A stretch of DNA of 64,000 nt from the NCBI RefSeq assembly GCF_036711975.1, contig NC_091972.1, positions 35,593,001-35,657,000 on the forward strand, given 5' to 3'. A program made the translations under genes and the position numbers. Below are positions 45,301 through 55,959 of the stretch, piece by piece (position 1 is the first letter of the stretch; each line of letters begins with the position of its first letter). The stretch comes from Onthophagus taurus. Lineage: Eukaryota; Arthropoda; Insecta; Coleoptera; Scarabaeidae. The notes beneath the pieces are model-generated. The model saw only the letters and a program-made list of their open reading frames with translations. It searched no databases and was not told where the DNA came from.

Positions 45301-48300
45301 CCTTCAAATAATTATTTTCGATTTAAATTGTAGTAGAACTACAAACGGTGAGTTTTGATTTTTGTTCGTCCTATTGCAGACTTAATTCCAGACGTGGTTG
45401 CGCCGAGCGTCCACATATTAAACGAGTAGGTAGTATAAACAAAGTTTTTTTGCAACTACTCGAGTTTGGATAAACGACTTCACGTATACAAATTCGTTCT
45501 TTATTATTTCGTCGTTGAGAATTCTTTGGTTAAAATACAAATACGAAAATTAAAAAATATTAATTAGAATCAATTAAATAAATAAAAACGAAGTATGTAT
45601 TTCTGATTTTATTAAACGAGTGTTTCTAAATTGATGTGAAAGACTTCAAGGGATGATTTTTCAGCGAAAATTACGGGGTGTCTTGCATATAACTTTTTGT
45701 TCAAAACCCCTTCTCCTCCAACTTATAGCCCTCTAAAATTAAGAAAAAAATCTGCAAATTTCTTATCTCTTGACATTTTACAACTTAATTTCTTTGACTA
45801 ATAATAACCAATCTCTGAATTAATTCACTTGACCCTGTATATTATTTTATTTGTTTGTGATCAAACTAACAATAGCTTTGTTCGTTGGGACTGCACTACT
45901 TGCACTCACTTGCACTATGCAGTTTAGTGCAGATGTTGTGTGTTCGTTGGGGATAGTGCAGTTTAGTGCAGGTGCACTCATACTGTTCGTTGGGCCAGGT
46001 GCAGTGCAATTTAGTGCAGTTGGTGCAAGTTAGTGCAGATTTTGTTGCACCTGCTTTCGATTAAGTTCAATAAGTGCAGTGTAACTAAAATGGCGGAATA
46101 TTTGAAAACGTGTTTTGTAATAATTAATATTAATATTAAATATTAAGAAATAAAACCTTATAATAATTAATATTTGTTGTATTAGAGAACACAGTATATT
46201 CAATCCCAGTAGAGGCAGTAGAAAACTACCCCTACTTTTTTGGAATAATTTAAAAACTACCCTGTCGATTTTGGCGGCATTAAATACACTACGTTTAAAA
46301 ATATTATGTGTTTCTTCTCATTTAGGGGTGGCTGGGGTTAACTACCCTCACCACCCCAAATTTTTTTTTGCAAGTACTGCTTATCAATTTTGGTGCAATT
46401 TAGCATGTGATTTCTTTATACGTTAAGTAGTACTTTTGAAAGAACTAATAAGGGTTAGTAGTTTGGTATAGAAAATATATTTCGCTAATAATTGAAAAAA
46501 ATAAAAAATAATAATGATAATTGATGAATACTAAAAAAACATTCTGCGATAATTTCATTTTCCACGAGTATTTCGCTGACAATCTCCTGTTCGTCCATTT
46601 AAAATATTATACACTTTTTTTATAAAAATCTGTTCGTTGGGACCACGGTTTATACACTTTTCTGACCTGCACTAAGTTGACATGACATTGCACTGACTTA
46701 CACTTCATTGCACTATGACGTCATACGAGTGCCATGTCGTGCAGAGTAGTGCAGTCCCAACGAACAAAGCTAATTTTAGGAGAAAATGTCAAGAGACAAA
46801 AAATAGTGAATCCCACTATTTAAATCAAGTTTTTAAATAGAAAAATGTAGACGTATTAAAAAGTTCTAATGCAAAGTATTATGGGGTTGATTTTTTCAGC
46901 CTCTTGTATTAACATTTTCGGGTTATAAAAATCGTCAAAAAATGTCATTTTATTAACAACAGTTACCTGCCAAATTTCAAACTTCTAAATTCCTCCATAG
47001 TGGATTTATTAAATAAAAACAATTTTTTCCCCTAACTTTAGAGTATTGTAACTCGGTAACTCGATTTTTGCTGAAAAATCACTCCTTCAAATCTTTCGCA
47101 TTAATTTCGAAACAGCCTGTATATTAATGAACTTTTTTAAGGTGACTTTATTGTGTTGTCTGAACATAATGAAAATCATGAATACATAATAACAAAAAAC
47201 ATAACAAATCCTGCTAACTACTTATAATTGCAAATTACAAATTACTTATGTTGTAAAATAGTAACTTTATTGCTTATTTTAATTATGCATGGAAAGGAAC
47301 ACGATTGCTGAAAAAACTAAAATGACTTTTGTTTATGGAGCAGTCAGAGATATTAATCTTGCCCAAAATTTATTCGAACAAAGATTTCTAGACAGACACA
47401 TCCTATTTTGTGTAAGATCTGCAATAGAGAAGAAGGCGCTACAAGAAATTCAATGTTTAAGCTGTTGTTCGTAATAATACACATATTTCTTCTCGCGTAA
47501 TTTTTATGACTCTGCTGTATCCCAACACAGTGTACTTAGATTTTTACATTGCCATATATTTCACCAGTACGCTGTTTGCATCAAGAGCTTCAGGAATGAT
47601 ATCCAAAAGCCAATTTCATTTTGTCATTGGATGCAAGTATGCTTTATTGGTTACTAGAAAATTCTTATTGGTTACGTGAAATGAATTACTAACGACGTTG
47701 GGCAGTTAATATATTGTGTGGGATTATAGGTAACTTTTCAATTGGCCCTTTTTTCGAAAAACATGCTTATCAAAAAACATGTACCCTTTAGCGGCCCTTA
47801 CACGATCAATAGTATTGACAATGTCAGTATTATTGATTAGTATTAGTGTTATTGATACAACCATCAATCCTCGTGGTAACCAGTTTCAATACTTCACTAC
47901 CTTCCCTGATCAATATTATTGTCAATAATTTTGTCAATAAGTTTGCTCAATAAGTTACCTTTTTACCACGAACAGAGCGAATCTACGTAGTTTTACTCGG
48001 TTATTTTCCGGTTTTTCCTTTCCAAATAAGGATAATCGTACAAAAGCTTGCGTAGCTATTATTTTGGCGCTTGGAACTACTCTTCGAGTGAAACGCAAAC
48101 ACTGGATGAAAGAATGGTTGAAGAAGAGAGATGAATATTCTTATCTAGTACTGTTGATAGAAATCAACCTCTGCGATGTTGATGATTTCAAGAACTACTT
48201 TTGAATGGATGAAAGTTCCTTTAACAAACTGTTACAGATGGTTGAACCATTTTTGAAAAGACTAGCCTTAACCCTGAGGTACTTGGCCACAGAAAGAAAT

Positions 48301-51300
48301 TTTGAAGACTTGAAGTTTTCTGTTATAATGCAACTATCAGCAAAGCTGTAATAAAAACCTGTGAAACCTTTATATATGTCCTACAAGACCAACTGAATGA
48401 ACTGGATGAACCAACAGTATCTTCATCGTCTTGAACGTCAACAATGTCAGTTAATGGGACGGCCATTTTCACTACTTGTTCACAGGCGCGCAGCTTGAAC
48501 TGAACTGAGTGTAATGTAGAAAATAAGAATTAAACCTGTTTTCAAATCATCTGGGTTAACGCTTTAACGCTTAGTGGCTTCTATAGAGATCACTTATCAA
48601 TAAGGTCAAATACCTGCATTACCACAACTAAATTGTTTCTAAAAAGAAAAAAAATAATTTGCCCTTTAAAGGATTAAAACAACATATGTTTTTCAGTGTG
48701 TTGCTAGACATGTTTTGTTATTGTTATAATTAAATAAAAGTAGGTATGTAATTTTGAATGTTGAATTTATTACACTGAGTATTGATGGAAATATTTGCGT
48801 CAACCCTACACGGTCTATGTATTATCAATATCCGCTCCAATTTTCAGTATTGATGCTCGAAAATCAGAAAATCCGGATTTTGATCAATACTCTATCAATA
48901 TTATTTACCGTCACTAAAATTTTTTATGTTACACTGTCAATATTATTGTCAATATGCTAAGGTATTGTCAATATTATTGATCGTGTAAGGGCCGTTTTAG
49001 AAAAGCATACTTAACAAATGAAAAATATTGATGGCGCTTCTAAAATGCAATGAATATCGTTCAAAATACCTTCCCCCTTTATACGATGAAAGTTTTATGA
49101 AACTTTTTTGATAAAATCGATGTTTTATGAGTTATTATTAGGTAGTCTCAATTGCTATGCCTTACTCAGTATATTAAATATAGTCTTTTAAACAAACTTT
49201 TTAAAAAGATTCAACGCAGTTGGAGTCTTCTTATAAAACAAGTTCATACACCTACTTAAAAAATTTGGCGTCTACAAATCGGTACCTACCGACGAATAGT
49301 TTCAACAATTGATTACATTACATCCTAAAATACTAAAAATACTAAAATATATGCAACTTATTTTACGTTTTTCGTAGTAATACGTTAGGGCGCGTATAGT
49401 AAAATTTAAATTTTTATGAATGGCGACACATAAGTCACCCTGCCATCTAGGCATCACGACCACGAACTAAATTCTTTGAATAACTATGTATATCTATAAA
49501 CAATGGTAATGTGCAGAGACTTAATACTAGCATGTGTGTAGGTCACTTTTCGAAGTTTCTGCCAATAATGTTGTTTAAACCATTTAAACTTTATCACAAG
49601 CTTCCATATCAGTTCAGTAATACTGTATTAGCTTTAGTAAATTAACAAAACTGTCAGTATTGGGCAAAAGAAAAGGTTCAGTTTCAGTACTTAATTAAGT
49701 AGATAATCATTGTGCGTTATTAATTACAATGTTAAGATAAAACCATGTTATATTTTATCTGAAATAAAATAGTTGTATTTTTTTGAACATCCAGGTTGTA
49801 TCTCAATTTTGATACACCCCGTACATTTTAAATATTTCTCAAAAAATGCGCTTAAAAAAAATAACAGATGTCCAACATTTTTCTGGAAGAGTAATCCCCG
49901 AATTTTAATCGAATTTATTCCTTACTTTATGTAAGTACTTACATAGTGTATACATTTAAAATATTTTTTAGCCAAAGTTATTTGACTCACGTGTATACTA
50001 TATGATGTATATAATTTTATTACTCTTAACTTGTCGGTTTATACAAATTTGTTATTCTTGTGTGAAGCCTAATTCATGATATTTATTTGTAGGAAAATGT
50101 ATGTTGACTTGACAAACGCTGACGTTGAAGGAGTTTATGAAACTCAAGTACCGCCATTATACCGAGTACTTCTACAACTAGGTTGCGTTTGTAAAGTTCT
50201 CCCAGGAAAACAAAACTTAGAATCATTCAATTTAAACGAGCTCGAATTAATAAGCATAGCGAAACAACCATATCTACCAAAAAACTCATTAAAACACATT
50301 TATTTCTATCAACATCGCGCTAGTTCTGGACCAAAACAAATTTTAGCATTATTTTTATCGCCGTTAAAAAAAGCCTTCATTTTCGTAGTTGATACCGTCA
50401 AAACGAATTTATTACCAAATTTGAGCAGTTTATATCAAACGGAAAGATCGTCAAAACTTGAGAGAAACGTCGAAGAAGATTTATTACCACCAACAAATAT
50501 TAATTTTGAAATTAAAATTGAGGTTGATATTAATCAAGTTTACAAACAGATTCAAAAAGCTTTATTAGCTTATAAAGAAGCGAAAATGGGACCGACTTTA
50601 TTAGCCGTTCAATCGTGCGATGATGTTCATAATTTAATAAACCACATTCCAGGTTGTACCGATTTTCCTGTTGCTCAAATTCACGTAAAAGATATCGATG
50701 ATTTATATAATAAATTAAATTGGCAAACGGTCGGCGCAAAAACGTTCATTAAACATTATTTAAATAGCGAAAGAGTTCTTGAGTTGATGACCGAACAATG
50801 TCGTTATTTTCATCTTCCTCTGGGTAATATGTCCGCGGATACAGCAATTTTCGGCGCAGATCTTTTCTTTGGAAGACATCTAATGAAACATAATCATCTT
50901 TTATGGTGTTCACCAAGTGATCGCCCCGATTTAGGTGGTAGTCAAGAATGTGATGCTCGATTATTAGCTGAAAATCAAGAAGGATCAAGTGAAGTTTGTA
51001 ATAATCCCGGTTGGTATTCAATGTCGAGCGTTGAATTAGATATCGACAGTTTGGCTATTTGTACGCTTTTGCAAGCACATCATGTTACTGATATTGAAGG
51101 AACCAGTACTGCGACCGCTTTTGATGCTGCCACAACAACCTCTATTGATGATATGATTTCTGGGACTAGCGTTACGGTTTATGATGAAACCGCACGATGT
51201 GCTGAAGCTTTTAAAATTTTACGAACAATGGCTAGTACTTGGATGAGAGACATTTCTATGCATAGAAATGTTTTTGCTGATTTTCAAGTTATACATTTCT

Positions 51301-54300
51301 ATAGGTGAGTAAATTTTGTTGGTATTAATCCATTTTTTAATCTATTTTTATCTCTTAGGTGGTTAAGGTCACCAAAATCGCTTTTATACGATCCAGCACT
51401 TCTTAGAAATCTCCAAAATTTAATGAAAAAATTATTTATGCAGTTGGTGGCTGAATTTAAACGATTGGGATCGACGATTATTTATGCAAATTTTAATAAA
51501 ATCATCGTATCCACACGAAAGAGAACTGTTGGTGATGCTGTTGCTAACATCGAATTTGTCGTGAATTCAATAAGAAATAAGGAACTGTTTCATTCGTTGG
51601 AAATTTCTTACAGGTTCGATCATTTAATATTTATTTAAAAGATTTAAAATGAAAATTTAATTGATTTTTAAAGACAATGTTGGGAACAACTCATCTGGTT
51701 AGATCCTGCGAATTACGCAGGGATTCAAGGTAAGCTTCCAGATGAAGAACACATCGAAGTTAATAATGAAGAAGAAGAAAACGAAGAACAAAACACTGGG
51801 GTAAGTTATATATTGTGATAAATAATTATTTTTAATGTTTTGTTTCTTAGCCTGTTGTTGTTATGAATTGGAATATAGCAGAACAACTTCCAGAGGTCGG
51901 TGGATGTCGAAACAGTTTTAATACTGTTATAGCTGGTTATATCAATGCTATTCACATGAAACTCAGTCAAATTGAAATTAATCGTCATTCTATTGCGTTG
52001 AGTCAACCCAGTTTAGGGTTGGCGGCTTATGACAGTGTTGTAGAATTTGCCAAGGAGATTATTTCTGGAGAAATTAGTCAAAATTTATTCAGGTAATAAA
52101 ATTTTTAATATTTTATAATCATTAGAATAGAAAACAAACCATCATATTGACAAAATTGGCAATAGTTAAGTTAAAATTATTAACTTGGTCGGACAAAATG
52201 AACAAAATGTTTCATAAACATACCTTTTCAGTTTCTCTTTACTATTTTTTATATCAGAAATTGTTGATGTACCACCTACTCCATATTAATTTGCCAACAG
52301 TTTTGCACTTTCACTAATTTGTTCTTAATAGAAGCATCATCATTAACACTTTAGTATCTAATATCAACATTGCTAATAGTGTAAGCAGTAAATCTATGAA
52401 TATAGCAATTGGGGCACAGTTGGGAGTGGGAGGTAGCCAGATACGCGTTCAACAAGATAACTTTAAATGATATGAATTTGTTTGTTTTTCACTTTATTTC
52501 ATGAAAAACGATAATTTTTTCTTTAAAGAATAAATTAACACAACATAACATAGAGCATAGAAGTAAAGATTGAAGTAAATTTTTCATTATCAATATTTTT
52601 TAATGCCAAAAGCTGTTATCTGAGCATAAACAACACACTTGATAGATCACTTGAAGACATTTTTATTATTCAATGCCTTGATGATTGAACATTTTATTAT
52701 ATCATAAAATATCCTCATGTCTGTAGCTATATGGACATGAAAGTAAAGATCCAGATGAACATTTTGAGGTATTGATGATATTAATCGAATCCTCCGTTAT
52801 TTTGATACGGCCTAAAACAACTCAACAAAATCAGATTTTTTGGCATTTTTTAAACATTAAATTCACTGAAATCAATATTATTATTTTTTAAATACAACAA
52901 ACAATAACATTCTTGGAAAAAGTTTTATGAACTCGCTTGTTTACCTGTTAAAGCTTTTTTGGCAAAAGAGGTTCTCATTGTTAAAAAACAATCACTTTCT
53001 GGGAAAAAGTGTTTTTTAATAACTCCACTTCTTTATGTATTACAAATTACAACCTTGTTCTGCCAAACAGTCAGTATAAAAGAATATATTGTCATATTTA
53101 GTTCTTCTTGAGACACCTCAGTGATCTTTCGTTTAAGAAAATAGCAAAGTGTTGTAAAAGTTTTGTTGATAATGGCAAGCAGCGATGAAAACAAATCTTC
53201 TTGATATTTGTGATAGTGCTTTTAGCAGTACTATATATCGCATAGTGAGCACTATGCGTTGCTCACTTTAGCGATCTTTGCTAATCTTTCGCTCATGCTA
53301 TCTCAATCTTGTATCTCGCATGTCTGCCGTATTTTGCCACTCTTTATTCTGTCGTGAATAGTGACCCTCACTACCAACATTACCTTTGGCATCTTAGCCG
53401 TTCTCAAAATTTGCTTCGTCGTGATTGTGTCTATCCTTGTCTCAACCGCATATGTCATGATAGAATTTACTGCTGTTTTATAAATACGTGTTTTACTGTC
53501 AGTGATTATAGCTTTATTTGCCATGTTATGTCCTGTAAGCATCCAGCTATTCGAATATTGCGGTTTATTCGATTGTGTGCGCACTTCGTTCATGATATTT
53601 CTATTAGTCTGGTGAGATAGTTACTAGTCTGGTCTTTACTGTGGGCTTAAAACGTATAGGACTTTGATGATAGTCATTGATTTTGTTTTTTGTATTGATA
53701 TTTCCCTGTTATAGTGATTGGCTGTCTGGTAGAAATTGTGAAATAGGCGCTACTGATCATCTTTTCTGCCGGCGGCGAGTACGTAGATGACGCATGCGTA
53801 GCACAATATTTTATCTTTTCAGCCCGTGAGGTATATCCTCCTGTTGTTTGTTTAACATTTTCAGTGAATTTGTCCATAATGTGATTAAACAATGAAGAGC
53901 TTAGGGTGTTTCCTTAGCTGATTCCTGATACAACCTAAATTTCCTCTGTTAGTTTATCATCTAAATTAAATTTGGTATATTTGTTACTATACATGTCTGA
54001 TATTAATTTTATTATTTTGGGATCTACTGATTTTTGTCAGACACTTGTGTGTGGTTGACAAAACGGAGAAAGGCTGGTTTATCAAATTCTATGGCCTTTT
54101 CAATTATGTGGCGTAAAATAAAGATTGCGTTAATAATGGATGTGTTGCTTTTGAAGCACTGTTGTTCTGTGAATTAAATCACTCAGGTCGGTAGTTATAA
54201 TGTTCTTTAGCAGTTTGAAAACAGCACTGAGTTGAGTACTACTATATTACGATACTTCTTCGGGTCTTGTTTATTACCTTTTTTGAAAAGTAGTATTATG

Positions 54301-55326
54301 ATGCTGGCCTGCCATTCTTTGCGATGTCGTATATGCAAAAGCTAATACGCCATATGTTGCCATTCGTACTACTTTATAAGTTTGTTTGCACATTGTCTAG
54401 GCCTGGGACCTTCTTGTTTTTTAATTCGACTTTAGGTATGAAGTATTGGTCATCACTTCACTAGTTTCCAAAAAGGGAAAACTTTACGGAAAGCATTTGA
54501 CTTCCAAACCACAGGCACCCGGCTTTTTGTTCAGCTTCTGTGTTGAATCAGAAGGGATCAGAAAATGTACTCTTTTCAAATCAACCATTTCAGCTATATC
54601 TTCTAACATAAAATTTGTTTTGAAATTTGTATTATTATAAATTTTGTTTTTGTTTTAATGTTTAGAATCACAGAAAAAGTAAGAGATCGAGTACAAGTTC
54701 AAACTAAAAATGGGCAAAACCCAGCTCTAGAATTAATAAAATCCATATGTCACGTATTATCATTAGATCCAGCTGTGCAAGAAACCGTTCAAGTTCTTCG
54801 AAGTAATTTACTACGATTAATTGGTATATTACGGATAATGTTTTCTAAATATAACTTAATAATAATTAATCATTATTTATTAATATTAGGTGTTGGTGAA
54901 TTTTCCGAGAAAGCAACTTGGTCCGACCCAACTGTTTCTTACGTAATTCCACAACTTATATGTAAAGCTTGTAATCATTGTCGCGATGTCGACTTGGGTA
55001 GAGATCCCCACAGAACGGAATCGTCTTGGTTGTGCCCTTTATGTAACACAGCTTATGATAACATGGAAATAGAAAATTTACTGCTTGATATTGTAACCAG
55101 AAAATTACTCGCTTATAATCTACAAGATTTGCAATGCAAAAAGTGCACCCAGATTAAATTGGAAAATTTGATAAAACATTGTCAATGTGCTGGGGAATTT
55201 AGAGGAATCATACCACGCGAAGAATTGATTGAATTATTGAAGACATTTTTACATTTGGCAAAAGAATACTCTATGCAGGCTTTAGAGGAAACCATAACGA
55301 ATATTTTGATTTTGGTTGGAAATTAA
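33395..55326 (+). CDS. POLE: DNA polymerase epsilon catalytic subunit
   Basis: Leading-strand replicase with proofreading. Coding exons: 33395-33486, 33541-33664, 33754-33972, 37857-38086, 38136-38768, 38817-39010, 39071-39411, 39463-39655, 42469-42736, 42787-42960, 43010-43450, 43508-43873, 43938-44121, 44173-44478, 44534-44767, 44843-45030, 50093-51304, 51359-51613, 51674-51800, 51851-52092, 54666-54823, 54890-55326. All phases fit: 6618 nt, 2205 aa. Exo I AFDIETTK has D275/E277; Exo [13 protein letters not shown]; Exo [14 protein letters not shown]. Polymerase motif A DVGAMYPN at 626-633; motif [12 protein letters not shown]; motif C ELDTDG at 858-863. The core [13 protein letters not shown] block belongs to the iron-sulfur site described in this family. 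The inactive second polymerase half lies in exons 17-20. The C-terminal CysA (CKACNHC..CPLC) and CysB (CKKC..CQC) are intact. The start ATG at 33395 is the first in frame. A poly(A) signal is at 55464. It appears functional. Confidence 0.97.
33973..34779. other. POLE intron 3, first part, nothing recognisable
   Basis: AT-rich intron sequence. No gene or inverted repeat seen. Confidence 0.4.
34780..35720 (-). mobile_element. Decayed hAT transposase C-terminal half
   Basis: The plus-strand end (TAGTGGTGGAACGAATATTC at about 34784) looks like a hAT-type terminus. On the minus strand, [22 protein letters not shown] fragments (about 34900-34980) form the hAT dimerisation domain. About 35580-35700 reads [20 protein letters not shown] then [11 protein letters not shown]. 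Between them are AT-rich repeated blocks (AAAGTATCCTCTTTTTA) with stops. Coordinates are approximate, and further degraded hAT sequence may extend to about 36300. Confidence 0.6.
35721..37300. other. POLE intron 3, possible degraded transposon
   Basis: Contains weak minus-strand coding-like stretches (for example about 36110-36250 and 36760-36975) that may belong to the hAT element to the left, but no motif is clear enough to assign. Confidence 0.3.
37305..37640 (+). mobile_element. Decayed ZBED5/SCAND3-type hAT transposase fragment
   Basis: With one frameshift the plus strand reads [17 protein letters not shown] (or the frame with RGTCFTICL), then [20 protein letters not shown] and [15 protein letters not shown]. 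This matches the order HTEVRWLSRG.. / L-A-Y-L-x-D-I-F-x-x-L-N-x-L-N seen in ZBED5/SCAND3-like hAT proteins. The rest of the protein is absent. Confidence 0.65.
39656..40689. other. POLE intron 8, first part, unassigned
   Basis: No recognised gene. Possibly more of the LTR-retrotransposon remnant that becomes readable at 40690. Confidence 0.35.
40690..41140 (+). mobile_element. Gypsy-type reverse transcriptase remnant, split by a MITE
   Basis: About 40752-40790 reads RMPFGL-like text (ENAIWSLER in the adjacent frame), and 41112-41138 reads [11 protein letters not shown], the catalytic YLDD box of Gypsy RT. In intact elements these blocks are some 40 residues apart. Here a 270-bp MITE sits between them. 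Confidence 0.55.
40846..41115. mobile_element. MITE with about 45-bp terminal inverted repeats
   Basis: AATGGTCAAAAATGAAAGAC and the following AGTTTCAATGTACTTTAAC at 40846-40890 match the reverse complement of 41070-41115. Inside is a TAGGCATCTTCAGAGACTC stretch. No coding sequence. Inserted in the Gypsy remnant. Confidence 0.75.
41240..42140 (-). mobile_element. Decayed LINE reverse transcriptase in POLE intron 8
   Basis: On the minus strand, in order: [35 protein letters not shown] (RT block resembling EEQxGFR), a [20 protein letters not shown] block, [14 protein letters not shown], and RRKGMISVP. Stops and frameshifts throughout. Antisense to POLE. Confidence 0.65.
45031..45870. other. 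POLE intron 16, first part, unassigned
   Basis: AT-rich intron sequence. Near 45640-45830 it contains stretches like those at 46780-47110 in opposite orientation (for example AAAATTACGGGGTG and TCACTCCTTCAAATC-type blocks). This suggests that the Harbinger-type element at 45874 inserted into a larger, older inverted-repeat element. Confidence 0.35.
45871..46774. mobile_element. PIF/Harbinger-type non-autonomous element, 898 bp
   Basis: TIR AGCTTTGTTCGTTGGGACTG..GCAC (45874 on) matches the reverse complement of the right end (to 46771). The element is flanked by the 3-bp direct repeat AAT (45871-45873 and 46772-46774). The left 170 bp and right 100 bp are filled with many short GTGCA/TGCAC blocks in both orientations and further TGTTCGTTGGG copies. 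The 3-bp duplication points to PIF/Harbinger. No transposase is visible. Confidence 0.8.
46775..47791. other. POLE intron 16, middle part, unassigned
   Basis: AT-rich. A 61-codon open frame at 47289-47474 has no recognised domain. Nothing else supported. Confidence 0.4.
47792..48994 (+). mobile_element. Harbinger element with transposase remnant, 1.2 kb
   Basis: TIR CGGCCCTTACACGATCAATA at 47792 matches the reverse complement of the right end to 48994. Both ends repeat TATTGACAAT/TATTATTGA blocks. Inside, 48110-48420 on the plus strand reads [62 protein letters not shown] and a further helix. This is the N-terminal region of Harbinger transposase (R-L-A-V-T-L-R-F-L-A-T-G box). The DDE catalytic part is deleted. 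Confidence 0.8.
48995..50092. other. POLE intron 16, last part, unassigned
   Basis: AT-rich. About 49785-49835 (TTGATACACCCCGTACATTTT) looks like one end of a transposon family with CCCCGTAC/GGGTGT termini, but no partner end was found. Confidence 0.35.
52093..53199. other. POLE intron 20, first part, unassigned
   Basis: AT-rich intron sequence with no recognised feature. Confidence 0.4.
53200..54480 (-). mobile_element. Decayed LINE reverse transcriptase in POLE intron 20
   Basis: Minus strand, in order: KKVPGLDN (about 54410), [20 protein letters not shown] then [11 protein letters not shown] (RT finger block), [20 protein letters not shown], a long decayed middle, then [31 protein letters not shown] and [17 protein letters not shown]. 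The last three are the conserved C-terminal region of this LINE group. Antisense to POLE. Confidence 0.8.
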
Positions 55327-55519
55327 TAATAAATCGATGTGATTTTAGATTTAAGAAAAAAGATCGTCGTTCCATAATTTTAAGGTATGAAATAATTTTT
55401 TAATAAATTTTTAAATTTTTATTTTTAACATTTAATCCTTAATCACGTACATTTTTATTTATTAATAAAACAGGTAAGTTAAATGATGTACTTTGTTGTT
55501 TTAACTATTTCCTGTATAT

Positions 55520-55894
55520 TTATATGGATAACTATCCTGATAACTATCTGGCCGATAAATTAACGGGAGGATAAAGATATTCGCTGTTGTACAAACTGTT
55601 TTTGTCGGGAGGATTGCTATCGGCGAAATAAGAGTCAGTTGGTAGTAGTTTTTCTCCATATCTAGTGTTATAGGTTAACCTATGCAGTAACCATACAAAG
55701 TTTTTATATCAAAACCTAAGGTAACCATAAATATCTGGCGGATAACTGTCTTATCGGCACCACTGAGTACTCGCTAAGTTGTCCTGCCGATAATCTCACC
55801 GATAAAAATATCCGTACATTGTAATACAACACAAACTAACTTATCGGCAGGATTACGCTGTCGGGAAGTTTATCGGTATATTGTACAACCGGTC
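55520..55894. mobile_element. MITE, GGGCCGGTTGTA family, copy 2 (inverted)
   Basis: Homologous in reverse orientation to 6246-6742. Shared blocks include ATTGCTATCGGCGAAATAAG, TGGCGGATAACTGTCTTATC and ATCGGTATATTGTACAACCG at the right end. It lacks about 120 bp of the copy 1 centre and has lost the outermost left TIR. It lies between the ends of POLE and the SQOR gene. Confidence 0.8.
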
Positions 55895-55959
55895 TTATGG
55901 CCGTTAGAGAAACAAATGAGTGATTATTATACTTTTTTATTTTTGACACAATATTTTTT

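Noticed and set aside
47289..47474. 61-codon plus-strand open frame in POLE intron 16
   Set aside because: No domain, no splice context, and short enough to occur by chance.
50530..51021. Minus-strand open frames over POLE exon 17
   Set aside because: Shadows of the well-supported polymerase exon.
33395..55326. Possibility that POLE is a pseudogene because of its transposon-filled introns
   Set aside because: All 22 exons join in phase without a stop, and every catalytic and Cys motif is intact.
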